Shown: positions 1 through 9,041, counted from the first letter of the stretch. The stretch: DNA of 64,000 nucleotides from Flavobacterium sp. UBA7680 (GCF_002482975.1 NZ_DLHA01000058.1:190137-254136); one strand, 5' to 3'. Made by a program: numbers and translations. Notes: generated by a model not told the origin, from the sequence alone.

Positions 1-34
1 ATCTACCTCTAAAAGTTTTTTTTATATCAAAATA

Positions 35-46
35 TGACAAATGTCA
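35..46 (+). promoter_or_regulatory. FNR-type palindrome, site 1 (PAS gene)
   Basis: TGACAAATGTCA. It matches the consensus TGAY-AAWT-RTCA shared with sites at 9860, 12363 and 20583. Its centre (40.5) lies 33 bp upstream of the centre of a perfect -7 box at 70-77. The layout is seen directly; binding by the FNR-like protein encoded at 9042-9722 is inferred. Confidence 0.75.
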
Positions 47-69
47 GATTCTTTGCTTTTTCTTCCATC

Positions 70-77
70 TACTTTTG
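70..77 (+). promoter_or_regulatory. -7 promoter element of PAS gene
   Basis: TACTTTTG, a perfect match to the Bacteroidota -7 consensus TAnnTTTG. It lies 33 bp (centre to centre) downstream of the FNR-type palindrome and about 63 bp before the PAS start codon. Confidence 0.7.
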
Positions 78-140
78 CCGGATTAATTCTGAGAAATCAA
101 CCTTAAAAATCCAATCCAAAACATATAAAATCTACTACAC

Positions 141-773
141 ATGAATCAGGAAAATCAACTCCGAACTCCGGTAACAGTAATCGATAAAGAAGTTACATGG
201 GATAAAACGCAGGTAATTATGAGCAAAACAAATGCCTTTGGTATTATTGAATATGCCAATGAAGTTTTTGTTGACGTTTGTGGTTACGAAGATTATGAAT
301 TAATGGGGCAGCCACATAATATTATTCGCCATCCCGATATGCCAAAAGTTATTTTTAAAGTGCTTTGGGAAAATCTTAAAAATGGAAAAAACTTTCATGC
401 AATTGTAAAAAATCTGGCAAAATCAGGAAGATATTATTGGGTCATTACAGATTTTGATATTGCAAGAGATGAAAACGGTGTAATTGTAAATTATTTTGGA
501 AGAAGACAAGCTGTTCCGCAAGAAGTGATTGCAATGCATATTGAACCATTGTATAAAAAGTTACTTCAAATCGAAGCAGCAAGCGGAGTAGAGTTTAGCG
601 AGAAATATTTGATTGGTTTTTTAGAAGAAAAAAAGAAATCATATGTTGAATATATAAAAGAGTTAATTTACGATCATGAAAAAAATCAGGCAAAATTTGC
701 TCATTATGAAGAAGAACAAGATGGCGAAGAAGAGGAGCACAGAGGTTTTTTCGGCAGATTGTTTAACCGATAA
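141..773 (+). CDS. Aer-like PAS domain protein
   Basis: A 210-residue soluble protein with one PAS domain (about residues 25-125). The stretch around residues 55-68, including RHPDMP at 63-68, and YYW at 98-100 closely resemble the FAD-binding PAS domain of the E. coli aerotaxis receptor Aer. No HAMP, chemoreceptor signalling, kinase or membrane segment follows. The rest is a charged helical tail with an acidic run and a Phe-Gly-Arg-rich end. By family knowledge such PAS domains sense redox or oxygen through flavin; the output partner here is unknown. The promoter carries the same FNR-type palindrome as the cbb3 oxidase genes, which supports a low-oxygen role. The PAS call is secure; the Aer-like redox role is inferred. 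Confidence 0.85.
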   Translation: MNQENQLRTPVTVIDKEVTWDKTQVIMSKTNAFGIIEYANEVFVDVCGYEDYELMGQPHNIIRHPDMPKVIFKVLWENLKNGKNFHAIVKNLAKSGRYYWVITDFDIARDENGVIVNYFGRRQAVPQEVIAMHIEPLYKKLLQIEAASGVEFSEKYLIGFLEEKKKSYVEYIKELIYDHEKNQAKFAHYEEEQDGEEEEHRGFFGRLFNR

Positions 774-809
774 AAGAGAATAATTTTTAGTTTTAAATAT
801 TTAGGTTCG

Positions 810-841
810 GGTCCGTTTTGAGTTTTCAAGGCGGGCCTTTT
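810..841 (+). terminator. Rho-independent terminator after PAS gene
   Basis: A 12-bp stem with several G-U wobbles (arms 810-821 and 826-837), followed by a short T run. Confidence 0.5.
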
Positions 842-884
842 GGTTTTAAGTTTAATTTAAAAAAAACATGAACTTAAAAAGTTT

Positions 885-892
885 TATATTTG
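885..892 (+). promoter_or_regulatory. -7 promoter element of TA module
   Basis: TATATTTG fits TAnnTTTG and lies about 20 bp before the antitoxin start. Confidence 0.5.
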
Positions 893-912
893 TATTGTAA
901 AATGATAGAATT

Positions 913-1146
913 ATGGAAGCGATAAGATTAGAATTTCAGCCGGAGATTAGAGAGAAAGTGCTTAAGTTATTAAGTAAATTTTCTCCAAGTGAATTGAGAA
1001 TTATTGAGGAAGATTCTGATTTTGAAAATGATAAAAGAAAAGTGCATGCAGCTTATGCTAAATTAAAAAGTGGCAATGAAAAGTTGTATTCAATAGATGA
1101 AGTAGATTCGATTTTAGATAATACATTTTCGGAATATGACAATTAA
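913..1146 (+). CDS. Type II antitoxin-like protein
   Basis: A 77-residue acidic, mostly helical protein of the type found upstream of RelE/ParE toxins in Bacteroidota. Residues 1-30 could form a short DNA-binding or dimerisation part. The C-terminal half, with a 'YSIDEVDSILD'-like helix, is the expected toxin-wrapping region. Its last 11 bp overlap the next gene, a coupling typical of antitoxin-toxin operons. A TAnnTTTG box lies just upstream. I base the call on size, order and the downstream toxin; no specific antitoxin family can be fixed by eye. Confidence 0.7.
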   Translation: MEAIRLEFQPEIREKVLKLLSKFSPSELRIIEEDSDFENDKRKVHAAYAKLKSGNEKLYSIDEVDSILDNTFSEYDN

Positions 1147-1417
1147 AATTTCTAATGAATTTTTAAAATTATTAAAAGAACAAGTTCATTATATTTATAA
1201 AGATAAACCCGGAGCAGCTCTAAAGTTTAGGAAAGATTTGCTTAAAAATATTAAAAAAGATTTAAAACATCCTTTTCATTTTACTAAGTCGAAATACTTT
1301 GATAATGAAAATATTAGAGATTATGTTTTTAAAGGTTACGTTTCTGTTTATGAGGTTGATATCGAGAAAAATATTGTTTTAGTTTTCAGTTTTATAAAAT
1401 ATAAAGACTCACTTTAA
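1136..1417 (+). CDS. RelE/ParE-family toxin
   Basis: A 93-residue basic protein with the RelE/ParE pattern: an N-terminal helical pair rich in Lys ('FRKDLLKNIKKDL'), then beta strands 'RDYVFKGYVSVYEVD' and 'NIVLVFSFIKY'. Family members are mRNA interferases or gyrase poisons, neutralised by the partner antitoxin. The start overlaps the antitoxin gene by 11 bp in another frame. Which of the two activities it has cannot be read from the sequence. Confidence 0.75.
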   Translation: MTIKISNEFLKLLKEQVHYIYKDKPGAALKFRKDLLKNIKKDLKHPFHFTKSKYFDNENIRDYVFKGYVSVYEVDIEKNIVLVFSFIKYKDSL

Positions 1418-1460
1418 AGATTATAATTTTCCTTTCTATCGTTTATCAAAATTTCAAAAA

Positions 1461-1877
1461 ATGCCAAGAATCCTCTCCATAGACTACGGACAAAAACGCA
1501 CAGGAATTGCTGTTACAGACGAAATGCAGATTATTGCATCAGGTTTAACTACAATTCCTACTCATACTTTAGTTGATTTTCTGAAAGATTATTTTGCTAA
1601 AGAAAAAGTAGAAGCAGTTTTAATTGGCGAACCAAAACAAATGAACGGTCAGCCATCAGAAAGTGCCTCTGTGATTAATGGTTTTGTAACCCATTTCTCG
1701 AATATTTTTCCGGAAATGAAAGTAATTCGTGGTGATGAACGTTTTACTTCAAAAATGGCATTTCAAACTATGCTAGACAGCGGACTTAGCAAAAAACAAC
1801 GCCAAAATAAAGGGCTTATCGATGAAATTTCCGCAACCATTATGCTTCAGGATTATCTTTCGTCGAAACGTTTTTAA
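1461..1877 (+). CDS. ruvX: Holliday junction resolvase-like RuvX (YqgF)
   Basis: 138 residues, the usual length for the YqgF/RuvX family of RNase H-fold nucleases. The motifs are in order: IDYGQKRTGIA at 7-17 with Asp8, GEPK at 56-59, DERFTS at 92-97 and the C-terminal DEISA at 121-125. The protein is linked to 16S pre-rRNA 5'-end processing and/or Holliday junction resolution. The gene starts 44 bp after the toxin gene. In related genomes def is often its neighbour; here mqo and a FUSC gene lie between them. Confidence 0.93.
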   Translation: MPRILSIDYGQKRTGIAVTDEMQIIASGLTTIPTHTLVDFLKDYFAKEKVEAVLIGEPKQMNGQPSESASVINGFVTHFSNIFPEMKVIRGDERFTSKMAFQTMLDSGLSKKQRQNKGLIDEISATIMLQDYLSSKRF

Positions 1878-1971
1878 GTTTATTTGGGATTAAATCTTCA
1901 TTTTTAGAAAAATTTATAATTTTCTAACTTTTATCATGTAAAAATTAGTTTTTTTTTGCGATTGAAAAAAG

Positions 1972-1979
1972 TACCTTTG
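1972..1979 (+). promoter_or_regulatory. -7 promoter element of mqo
   Basis: TACCTTTG fits TAnnTTTG, 22 bp before the mqo start codon. Confidence 0.55.
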
Positions 1980-2001
1980 CATTTTAAAACAAATTACTGT
2001 T

Positions 2002-3495
2002 ATGCCTGACAATACAATACGTTCCAATAGTGAAGTAGTGCTTATTGGAGCTGGAATTATGAGTGCAACTCTTGGATTAATTTTAAAAGAGCTGCAGCCC
2101 GATATAAAAATTGAAATTTACGAAAGATTAGATGTGGCAGCGGCCGAAAGCTCGGATGCCTGGAATAATGCAGGAACCGGACACTCTGCCTTTTGTGAAT
2201 TAAATTATACTCCAGAAAAAGAAGATGGAAGTATCGATCCCAAAAAAGCAATCAGTATAGCAGAATCTTTTGAAATTTCACGCCAGTTTTGGTCGTATTT
2301 AGTACAGGAAAATAAAGTTCCTTCTCCAGAAAATTTTATTAAAAGTGTTCCTCACATGAGTTTTGTATGGGGAGATAAAAATGTTGAGTATCTTAAAAAG
2401 AGATTCGAAGCACTTCAAAGCAATCCAATTTTTTCTGAAATGACATTCAGTACAGATTTTAATCAACTGAAAGAATGGATGCCTCTTGTAATGGAAGGTA
2501 GAGAAGAAGGAGAAAAATTAGCAGCAACTCACATGGAAATTGGTACCGATGTAAACTTCGGAGCCTTAACCAGAAGCATGTTTAATTATCTTGAAAAATT
2601 AGACGGCGTAACTTTATATTTTAATCACGAAGTTCAAAAATTAAGACAGCGTGAGAATAAATCATGGAGAATTAAAATCACCGATTTATCAACTGGTCAA
2701 AAAAGAAAAGCTTATACTCAATTCGTATTTATTGGAGCCGGAGGTGGTTCATTGCCTTTATTAGAAAAAGCGCATGTTCCAGAAGGAGACGGTTACGGAG
2801 GTTTCCCTGTAAGCGGTCAATGGTTAAAATGTACAAATCCGGAAGTTATTGCAAAACATCAGGCAAAAGTGTACGGAAAAGCAAGCGTAGGTGCGCCTCC
2901 AATGTCTGTTCCGCATATTGATACACGTGTAATTGATGGTGAAAAAGCACTTCTTTTTGGACCATTTGCAGGATTCTCAACACGTTTCCTTAAAAATGGA
3001 TCTTATTTAGATTTACCATTATCCATAAAAGCAAACAATTTAATTCCGATGCTTTCTGCCGGATTTCATAATATTCCACTAACAAAATATTTAATTGAGC
3101 AGGTTCGTCAGTCTCCAAAAGACAGAATGAAAGCACTTCGTGAATATTTGCCAAGTGCACGTTCTAAAGACTGGAAATTAGAAAAAGCAGGTCAGCGTGT
3201 GCAGGTAATTAAAAAAGGTGAAAATGGCGGTGGAGTTTTGGAATTTGGAACAGAAGTTATTACAACACACGACGGAACTTTAGCCGTATTATTAGGAGCT
3301 TCTCCGGGAGCATCAACTGCAGTTGCCATTATGGTTGATTTAATCAGCAGATGTTTTACAAATCAAATTAAAACACCAGAATGGGAAGCTAAAATGAAAA
3401 CAATGATTCCATCTTATGGTAAAACGCTGAATGATAAACCAGAGCTTTTAGCAGAAATGAGAAAACATACAGCAGAAGTTTTAAAAATTAAATAA
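2002..3495 (+). CDS. mqo: Malate:quinone oxidoreductase
   Basis: 497 residues, the normal length for Mqo, a peripheral membrane FAD enzyme that oxidises malate to oxaloacetate and passes electrons to quinone. The N-terminal Rossmann motif GAGIMS (16-21) binds FAD. 'WNNAGTGHSAFCELNYTP' (around residues 53-70) and the C-terminal 'LLGASPGASTA' block (around 432-442) are typical of the family. It is transcribed alone: a -7 box lies 22 bp upstream and a strong terminator follows. It links the TCA cycle to the respiratory chain. Confidence 0.96.
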   Translation: MPDNTIRSNSEVVLIGAGIMSATLGLILKELQPDIKIEIYERLDVAAAESSDAWNNAGTGHSAFCELNYTPEKEDGSIDPKKAISIAESFEISRQFWSYLVQENKVPSPENFIKSVPHMSFVWGDKNVEYLKKRFEALQSNPIFSEMTFSTDFNQLKEWMPLVMEGREEGEKLAATHMEIGTDVNFGALTRSMFNYLEKLDGVTLYFNHEVQKLRQRENKSWRIKITDLSTGQKRKAYTQFVFIGAGGGSLPLLEKAHVPEGDGYGGFPVSGQWLKCTNPEVIAKHQAKVYGKASVGAPPMSVPHIDTRVIDGEKALLFGPFAGFSTRFLKNGSYLDLPLSIKANNLIPMLSAGFHNIPLTKYLIEQVRQSPKDRMKALREYLPSARSKDWKLEKAGQRVQVIKKGENGGGVLEFGTEVITTHDGTLAVLLGASPGASTAVAIMVDLISRCFTNQIKTPEWEAKMKTMIPSYGKTLNDKPELLAEMRKHTAEVLKIK

Positions 3496-3511
3496 AACTT
3501 CCGTTAAAAAT

Positions 3512-3544
3512 AAAAAAAGGACTTTTATCTAAGTCCTTTTTTTA
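3512..3544. terminator. Bidirectional terminator between mqo and FUSC gene
   Basis: Stem AAAAAAGGACTT / AAGTCCTTTTTT with a TTATCT loop. A and T runs on both sides let it serve both convergent genes. Confidence 0.85.
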
Positions 3545-3559
3545 TTGCTAAAAACTATA

Positions 3560-5776
3560 TTAATCGTTGTTTACAGCTTTTAATTCTTTTGTTATTTTTA
3601 AAATCTTCTCTGCAAGATTACTCATCCAGATCAATTGCTCAATAACCATCGAAGCCTCCTGCATTTTTGCCTGACGCGTTTCTTTATCCAGTTCATCGTC
3701 GGTTGCAAGTCGTGTAAAGTTTTTACGTTTCAGTTCTTCAAATTGCAGCGTCACATCTTCTTTATCAAAAAAAGTATCCGTTATAATCGTTTCATTTCTT
3801 AAAATAGAAATCGAATGTTCCAGATTTTGTAAAATAGTTTTTATAATATAATTGAAAGATTCTGATGCAGATGTAGTTTGATGCGATTGAATATAAGTCG
3901 ATAATGATGCTAAAGCTGATAAAAGCGAATGATTTAAAACCACCAATTTATTAACCAAAGGCATTGTTTTCTGCTTTGATTTTGGTTCCTGCATCATACG
4001 TTGAAAAGAAGTCATTAAATTTCCTATTTCAACAAAAGCATTCTTTCTGGACAATCTGTAAGACGTTGGTATTTCGCCTTTTTTATTATAAAAATCAGCA
4101 ATTTCTTTAAGATAATTTCGATTTGCCCGAATCGAATTTTCAATATGAATTGGCGTATTAATAAATTCCCACGCTGGCCATAAAAACTGATTGGCAATAA
4201 AAGCCAAAGTTGCTCCAGCGAGCGAATCTAATATTCTAAATTGAATAACTTCGACAACATTTGGCGTTAAAATTCCGTAAATAAAAACCACATACATTGT
4301 AACAAATGTGGCGCTTATTTTATAATTGATCTGTGTAAATGAAATTCCCAAAAGCATACATACAATCGAGAAAATACTCAAAGCAACATGATTTTGAATT
4401 ACAGAAACAATCCCAAACGCAAGAAGACCTCCCAAAATAGTTCCGAAGATTCTGTTATAAGAACGCTCTTTCGTCAAGCCATAACCCGGACGCATGATTA
4501 CTACAATGGTCAATAAAATCCAGTAGACATTTTGAAACGGCAGAAATTTACCAATTATAAAACCAATTAAAATCGTAATCGTTAATCGAAGCGAATGCCT
4601 GAAAATGGATGAAGAATAACTTAAGTTTTCAATAAGCGTCCTTATAGGATAATATTGCGGCGTTAAGAATTTTTCTAACTCTTTATCTTTTAATTTATAA
4701 GACTGCATTGCCAGCGATAAAGCACGCTGAATAATTTTAATTTTTCCAACCTGATTTTTAGCATATTTCAGCATATTCGTCAGCATCAAAACACCTTCTG
4801 CAGCTTCTTCTTTGCCTAAAGTTTTTTCATAATCAAAAATAGCAAACTCAAGTGCGTCTAATTCGTTTTTTAGATCATTTTTATCTACATAAACCGCAAT
4901 ATGATGCACGTTTTTTGAAAGCTTTTTAAGTGTAGAAGCCAGTTTATAAGCAACATTTTGATAGGTACGCAAGACTTCCGGATGCTTTGCAAACTTTTCA
5001 TGAAGTTTACTGTGGTCAAACGAAGTATAAAGTGCCAATTCCTGAATTTCAACCAAAGTAATAAACACCAAAAGCATTTTTCGATTCTGCGTTGTAGTTG
5101 CTGAAGTATTTTGGTTTCCAATCAACATTTTGCGTAAATCCTCATGAATCAAGTTCAGGTCAACCTGTATTGCTAGTTGTTTTTCTATAATTTTTTGACG
5201 ATCAGCAGCCGGGCTCCATAAATCACCTCTTAGTTTTAAATACTTTGCTGTTAGTTTTATCCCTTCGGCAATTTGTAATTCGACATATTTATATGGCTGT
5301 ACAAAATGAAAAACCAGCGAAACGATAAGATATAAAATTCCTCCCGTAAAAATAAATCCGGAATATTGAAGAGCTTCCAATCCCGTATGTAAATGCCCAA
5401 ATGATAATGAAATCGATAATAAAGCAGAAAACGAAACCAAAGTAGCGCGCTGTCCGTAAACCGAAATCATCGAACATAAAAATAATAGAAACCCTAAAAA
5501 CGGATAAAATAAAAACGGAAAAGGATAAGCCAGATTGACTAATAAATTTACACCCGAAACAATTAAAGAAGCTACAATTAACCCTTTGATTTTGTGACTT
5601 AATGAACTCGGAATATCACTTGGATAGGTATAAAAAGCACCAAGCGCAATCGTAAAACCTATTTCAAAATGTCCCAAAAAATTCAAAATTACAACAGGTA
5701 CAACCGAAGCAATAGTAACTTTTGATGCATTTAAAAAGGAAGTACTGTTTGTGAATTTTGAGATTCGCTCTAGCAT
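3560..5776 (-). CDS. FUSC family membrane protein (YccS/AaeB-like)
   Basis: 738 residues with two hydrophobic blocks, each of several predicted membrane helices (about 15-165 and 400-530), separated by a long helical soluble part and followed by a cytosolic helical tail. This is the duplicated layout of the fusaric acid resistance/YccS family. Members are inner-membrane proteins thought to export aromatic acids or similar compounds; the substrate here is unknown. 'YWILLTIVVIMRPGYGLTKERSYNR' (around 425-450) is the conserved second-half motif. The start ATG has about 200 bp of upstream DNA before the divergent def gene. Confidence 0.85.
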   Translation of the reverse strand: MLERISKFTNSTSFLNASKVTIASVVPVVILNFLGHFEIGFTIALGAFYTYPSDIPSSLSHKIKGLIVASLIVSGVNLLVNLAYPFPFLFYPFLGFLLFLCSMISVYGQRATLVSFSALLSISLSFGHLHTGLEALQYSGFIFTGGILYLIVSLVFHFVQPYKYVELQIAEGIKLTAKYLKLRGDLWSPAADRQKIIEKQLAIQVDLNLIHEDLRKMLIGNQNTSATTTQNRKMLLVFITLVEIQELALYTSFDHSKLHEKFAKHPEVLRTYQNVAYKLASTLKKLSKNVHHIAVYVDKNDLKNELDALEFAIFDYEKTLGKEEAAEGVLMLTNMLKYAKNQVGKIKIIQRALSLAMQSYKLKDKELEKFLTPQYYPIRTLIENLSYSSSIFRHSLRLTITILIGFIIGKFLPFQNVYWILLTIVVIMRPGYGLTKERSYNRIFGTILGGLLAFGIVSVIQNHVALSIFSIVCMLLGISFTQINYKISATFVTMYVVFIYGILTPNVVEVIQFRILDSLAGATLAFIANQFLWPAWEFINTPIHIENSIRANRNYLKEIADFYNKKGEIPTSYRLSRKNAFVEIGNLMTSFQRMMQEPKSKQKTMPLVNKLVVLNHSLLSALASLSTYIQSHQTTSASESFNYIIKTILQNLEHSISILRNETIITDTFFDKEDVTLQFEELKRKNFTRLATDDELDKETRQAKMQEASMVIEQLIWMSNLAEKILKITKELKAVNND

Positions 5777-5904
5777 ATCGTGAGGTTTACTAGCAAAGTT
5801 AAGAATTGTACGAAATATTTTGGCATAATTATAGCGGAGTTTTCTAAAGCATATAAAAAATTGTTATAATGTGGCTTTACAGCTAATCGTTGAGTATTTT
5901 TTAC

Positions 5905-5912
5905 TATTTTTG
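5905..5912 (+). promoter_or_regulatory. -7 promoter element of def
   Basis: TATTTTTG fits TAnnTTTG and is followed by GC; it lies about 64 bp before the def start. Confidence 0.45.
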
Positions 5913-5975
5913 CCAGCTGAAATATGTTAACCTTAATATAGGGTTTTCATTAGATAAAACATTAAATAATTACAA

Positions 5976-6566
5976 ATGATTTTACCAATTGTAGGATATG
6001 GTGATCCTGTTTTAAGAAAAGTAGGAACGGCAGTTACGCCAGATTATCCAAACTTAAAAGAGACAATAGCAAACATGTATGAAACCATGTATAATGCTTT
6101 AGGAGTGGGACTTGCGGCACCGCAGGTTGGTCTTCCTATACGCATATTTGTTATTGATACAACTCCTTTTAGCGACGATGAGGATTTACCAGAAGATGAA
6201 CAGAAAGACTTAGAAGGTTTCAAAAAAACTTTTATCAATGCTAAAATCGTTAAAGAAGAAGGTGAAGAGTGGAGTTTTAATGAAGGCTGTTTGAGTATTC
6301 CGGACGTTCGCGAAGATGTTTACAGAAAACCAACTGTTACTATTGAATATTGCGAAGAAGATTTCGTAATGAAAACTGAAGTTTTTGACGGTTTAATTGC
6401 GAGAGTTATTCAACACGAATACGATCATATCGAAGGCATTTTATTTACTGATAAAATATCTTCTTTAAAAAAGCGTTTGATTCAAAAGAAATTAAAAAAC
6501 ATCACCGAAGGCAAGACTTTTCAGGAATACAGAATGAAATTTGCAGCGGCAAAGAAAGGAAGATAA
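5976..6566 (+). CDS. def: Peptide deformylase
   Basis: 196 residues. The three metalloprotease motifs of PDF are all present: GVGLAAPQ at 43-50, EGCLSIP at 103-109 (Cys105 is a metal ligand) and HEYDH at 147-151 (two His ligands and catalytic Glu148). The enzyme removes the formyl group from the N-terminal Met of new proteins. An acidic insert around residues 66-82 is common in Bacteroidota PDFs. It is followed 63 bp later by the DUF5606 gene, probably in one transcript ending at 7142-7175. Confidence 0.97.
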   Translation: MILPIVGYGDPVLRKVGTAVTPDYPNLKETIANMYETMYNALGVGLAAPQVGLPIRIFVIDTTPFSDDEDLPEDEQKDLEGFKKTFINAKIVKEEGEEWSFNEGCLSIPDVREDVYRKPTVTIEYCEEDFVMKTEVFDGLIARVIQHEYDHIEGILFTDKISSLKKRLIQKKLKNITEGKTFQEYRMKFAAAKKGR

Positions 6567-6629
6567 AAAGTTCTAAAAATTTAGAACATTAATAAAAGAC
6601 AAAAATTCTTAATACTAATTTTAATAAAC

Positions 6630-7118
6630 ATGAATTTAGACAAAATTTTAGCCATTTCTGGGAAACCAGGTTTATATGTATTGAAAGTGCAGACTCGTAC
6701 AGGTTTTGTGGCAGAATCATTATTAGACGGAAAAAAAATTACAGTAAACTTAAAAAGTAATGTAAGCTTACTATCAGAAATTTCAATTTATACACACGAC
6801 GGAGAAAAACCATTGACTGAAGTAATGCAAAAAATTGCTGCTAAAGAAAACAAAGGTCAGGCGATTTCTCACAAAGAAGATAATGCAACTTTAGCTGCTT
6901 ACTTTAAAGAAATTTTACCGGATTATGATGAAGAAAGAGTTTATCCTTCAGATATTAAAAAAGTATTAAACTGGTACAACACACTTCAGGCTAAAGGTTT
7001 AGTAACTGATTTAGCTCCAGCTGCTGCTGAAGCTCCAGAAGAAACTCCGGCTGTTGAAGAAAAACCAAAAAAAGCACCAGCTGCTAAAAAGCCAAAAGCT
7101 AAAAAGGAAGAAAAATAA
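6630..7118 (+). CDS. DUF5606 domain protein
   Basis: 162 residues. The N-terminal domain (1-125, starting 'MNLDKILAISGKPGLYVL') is the DUF5606 family found almost only in Bacteroidota, usually next to def. It has an SH3-like look in its first 60 residues. The C-terminal 35 residues are a low-complexity Ala/Pro/Lys/Glu tail, possibly nucleic-acid or ribosome associated, but no function is known. Transcription ends at the strong hairpin at 7142-7175. Confidence 0.85.
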   Translation: MNLDKILAISGKPGLYVLKVQTRTGFVAESLLDGKKITVNLKSNVSLLSEISIYTHDGEKPLTEVMQKIAAKENKGQAISHKEDNATLAAYFKEILPDYDEERVYPSDIKKVLNWYNTLQAKGLVTDLAPAAAEAPEETPAVEEKPKKAPAAKKPKAKKEEK

Positions 7119-7141
7119 TTTTTCTGAATTCAAATATATTG

Positions 7142-7175
7142 ATCCCGTTAAGATATTTCTTAACGGGATTTTTTT
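7142..7175 (+). terminator. Rho-independent terminator after DUF5606 gene
   Basis: A perfect 12-bp stem (7142-7153 with 7158-7169) with a 4-base loop, then a T run. Confidence 0.9.
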
Positions 7176-7357
7176 ATTTAAAATCACTTGTTATTTAAGT
7201 TTTAAAATATATTTTTGTAAGAAAAATAATATTTTAAAATAGTCTAAAAACGCAGTTGATAATTTAGTTTTAAATTGTAACTATTTATACATAAGTATAT
7301 TATGTGTATTTTATAACTGTTTTGAAATGATTTTTTGGCTTTGAAACTAAATTTTAA

Positions 7358-8176
7358 ATGATAGGAAAAATGAAAAAGGAAATGAAAAATTTTGCAGTAA
7401 TAGCAGCTTTAGTATTAGCGACAGCTTGCAACAACAAATCAAAAGAAACAGAACAATATGTAACTCCATCTGATACAATAACAACTTTAGAGCATCATAA
7501 GCATTGGAATTATGAAGGTGAAACGGGGCCATCTCATTGGGGAGAAATGGATCAGAATGATTGCGGAGGAAAAGTACAATCACCAGTTGATATTGTTGAC
7601 ACTGAAAATGATAATACGCTAAAACCTATTGATTTTCATTACAATCTAAAAACAAAAATTCATGATGTTATCAATAACGGACACACTATTCAATTTGATT
7701 TTGAATCCGGAGATTATATCGTAATTAATGGAGATCAATATGAACTCAAACAATTTCATTTTCATGAATCGGCAGAACATACTATAAAAGGTGTGAGATA
7801 TCCGTTAGAAATTCACATGGTTCATAAAAATAAAGATGGAAAATTTGCCGTAGTTTCTATTATGGCGCAAGAAGACAAGAAAAGCAATGAAACTTTTGAA
7901 TTTCTTGATAAGTATCTGCCTAAAAAAGCTAATGATACTGTAAAAGTTAGCAACGATTTTAATATCAATAAAGTTCTTCCACAAAATAGATCCTATTATA
8001 CTTACTCTGGTTCATTGACAACACCGCCTTGTACAGAAGGCGTACAATGGTTTATTTTTAAAACCCCAATCGAAGTTTCTATTAAAATGATAACAGATTT
8101 AAAAAAGATAATGCCATTGAATAATTTTAGAAATGTTCAGGAATTAAACGGAAGAAAAATTAAAGAGTCAATCTAA
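7358..8176 (+). CDS. Alpha-type carbonic anhydrase, lipoprotein
   Basis: 272 residues. The N terminus is a lipoprotein signal ending in ATAC, with Cys24 the lipidation site, so the enzyme is anchored in the envelope facing the periplasm or outside. Zinc ligands of alpha-carbonic anhydrases are visible: QFHFH gives His134 and His136, and the 'EIHMVH' strand gives His153. 'GSLTTPPCTEGVQW' carries the substrate-pocket Thr-Thr and a Cys that can pair with Cys69. It interconverts CO2 and bicarbonate. In-frame ATGs at 7370 and 7382 are equally good starts. Confidence 0.92.
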   Translation: MIGKMKKEMKNFAVIAALVLATACNNKSKETEQYVTPSDTITTLEHHKHWNYEGETGPSHWGEMDQNDCGGKVQSPVDIVDTENDNTLKPIDFHYNLKTKIHDVINNGHTIQFDFESGDYIVINGDQYELKQFHFHESAEHTIKGVRYPLEIHMVHKNKDGKFAVVSIMAQEDKKSNETFEFLDKYLPKKANDTVKVSNDFNINKVLPQNRSYYTYSGSLTTPPCTEGVQWFIFKTPIEVSIKMITDLKKIMPLNNFRNVQELNGRKIKESI

Positions 8177-8178
8177 AT

Positions 8179-8207
8179 TAAAAAGAAGGTATTTTGCCTT
8201 CTTTTTT
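8179..8207 (+). terminator. Terminator after carbonic anhydrase gene
   Basis: Stem AAAAAGAAGG / CCTTCTTTTT with a 7-base loop and a T run. Confidence 0.8.
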
Positions 8208-8269
8208 AGTTTAGCAAAGACCTGTTTAATCCGCAAATTGTTTTAATTTTGGTATCTTAAAATAAAAAA

Positions 8270-9040
8270 ATGAGCAAAGAACTTCAACTCAAAGCCTTCG
8301 AAAGATTATTAATTATCATGGATGAACTTCGTGAGCAATGTCCGTGGGATAAAAAACAGACCTTGCAGACATTAAGGCATTTAACAATTGAAGAAACTTA
8401 CGAGTTAGGCGATGCCATTTTAGATAATGATTTAAACGAAGTAAAAAAAGAACTCGGAGACTTACTGCTACATATTGTTTTTTATGCTAAAATAGGCTCA
8501 GAAACCAATGATTTTGATATTGCAGATGTCTGCAACGAAATCTGCGATAAATTAATTCACCGCCATCCGCATATTTATTCGGATACTGTTGTAAAAGATG
8601 AAGAAGAAGTAAAACAAAACTGGGAAAAACTAAAATTAAAAGAAGGTAAAAAATCTGTTTTAGAAGGAGTTCCAAGAAGTTTGCCGGCATTAGTAAAAGC
8701 AAGCAGAATCCAAGATAAAGTAAAAGGAGTAGGGTTTGACTGGGAAGAACCGCACCAGGTTTGGGATAAAGTTCAGGAAGAACTAAACGAATTGCAGGTT
8801 GAAGTTGAAGCTGGTGATCAGGATAAAATTGAAGCCGAATTTGGCGATGTTTTATTCTCAATGATAAACTATGCCAGATTTTTAAATGTTAACCCGGAAG
8901 ATGCTTTAGAACGCACGAATAAAAAATTTATCAAGCGTTTTCAATATTTAGAAAGTAAAGCAGGCGAGTTAGGAAAACCTTTAATGGATATGACTCTCGC
9001 AGAAATGGATGTTTTTTGGAACGAAGCTAAAAAACAGTAA
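8270..9040 (+). CDS. mazG: Nucleoside triphosphate pyrophosphohydrolase MazG
   Basis: 256 residues with two tandem MazG domains, as in E. coli MazG. The first holds 'CPWDKKQTLQTLRHLTIEETYEL' (around 24-46) and 'ELGDLLLHIVFYA'; the second 'VQEELNELQVEVEAGD' and 'EFGDVLFSMINYARF'. The Glu/Asp pairs bind magnesium. It hydrolyses NTPs to NMP and pyrophosphate, cleaning the pool or tuning (p)ppGpp. It ends 1 bp from the convergent FNR-like gene. Confidence 0.94.
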   Translation: MSKELQLKAFERLLIIMDELREQCPWDKKQTLQTLRHLTIEETYELGDAILDNDLNEVKKELGDLLLHIVFYAKIGSETNDFDIADVCNEICDKLIHRHPHIYSDTVVKDEEEVKQNWEKLKLKEGKKSVLEGVPRSLPALVKASRIQDKVKGVGFDWEEPHQVWDKVQEELNELQVEVEAGDQDKIEAEFGDVLFSMINYARFLNVNPEDALERTNKKFIKRFQYLESKAGELGKPLMDMTLAEMDVFWNEAKKQ

Positions 9041-9041
9041 T

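Noticed and set aside
7054..7242. An overlapping Lys-rich ORF after DUF5606
   Set aside because: It overlaps the Lys/Ala tail in another frame, runs over the terminator hairpin and has no start context.
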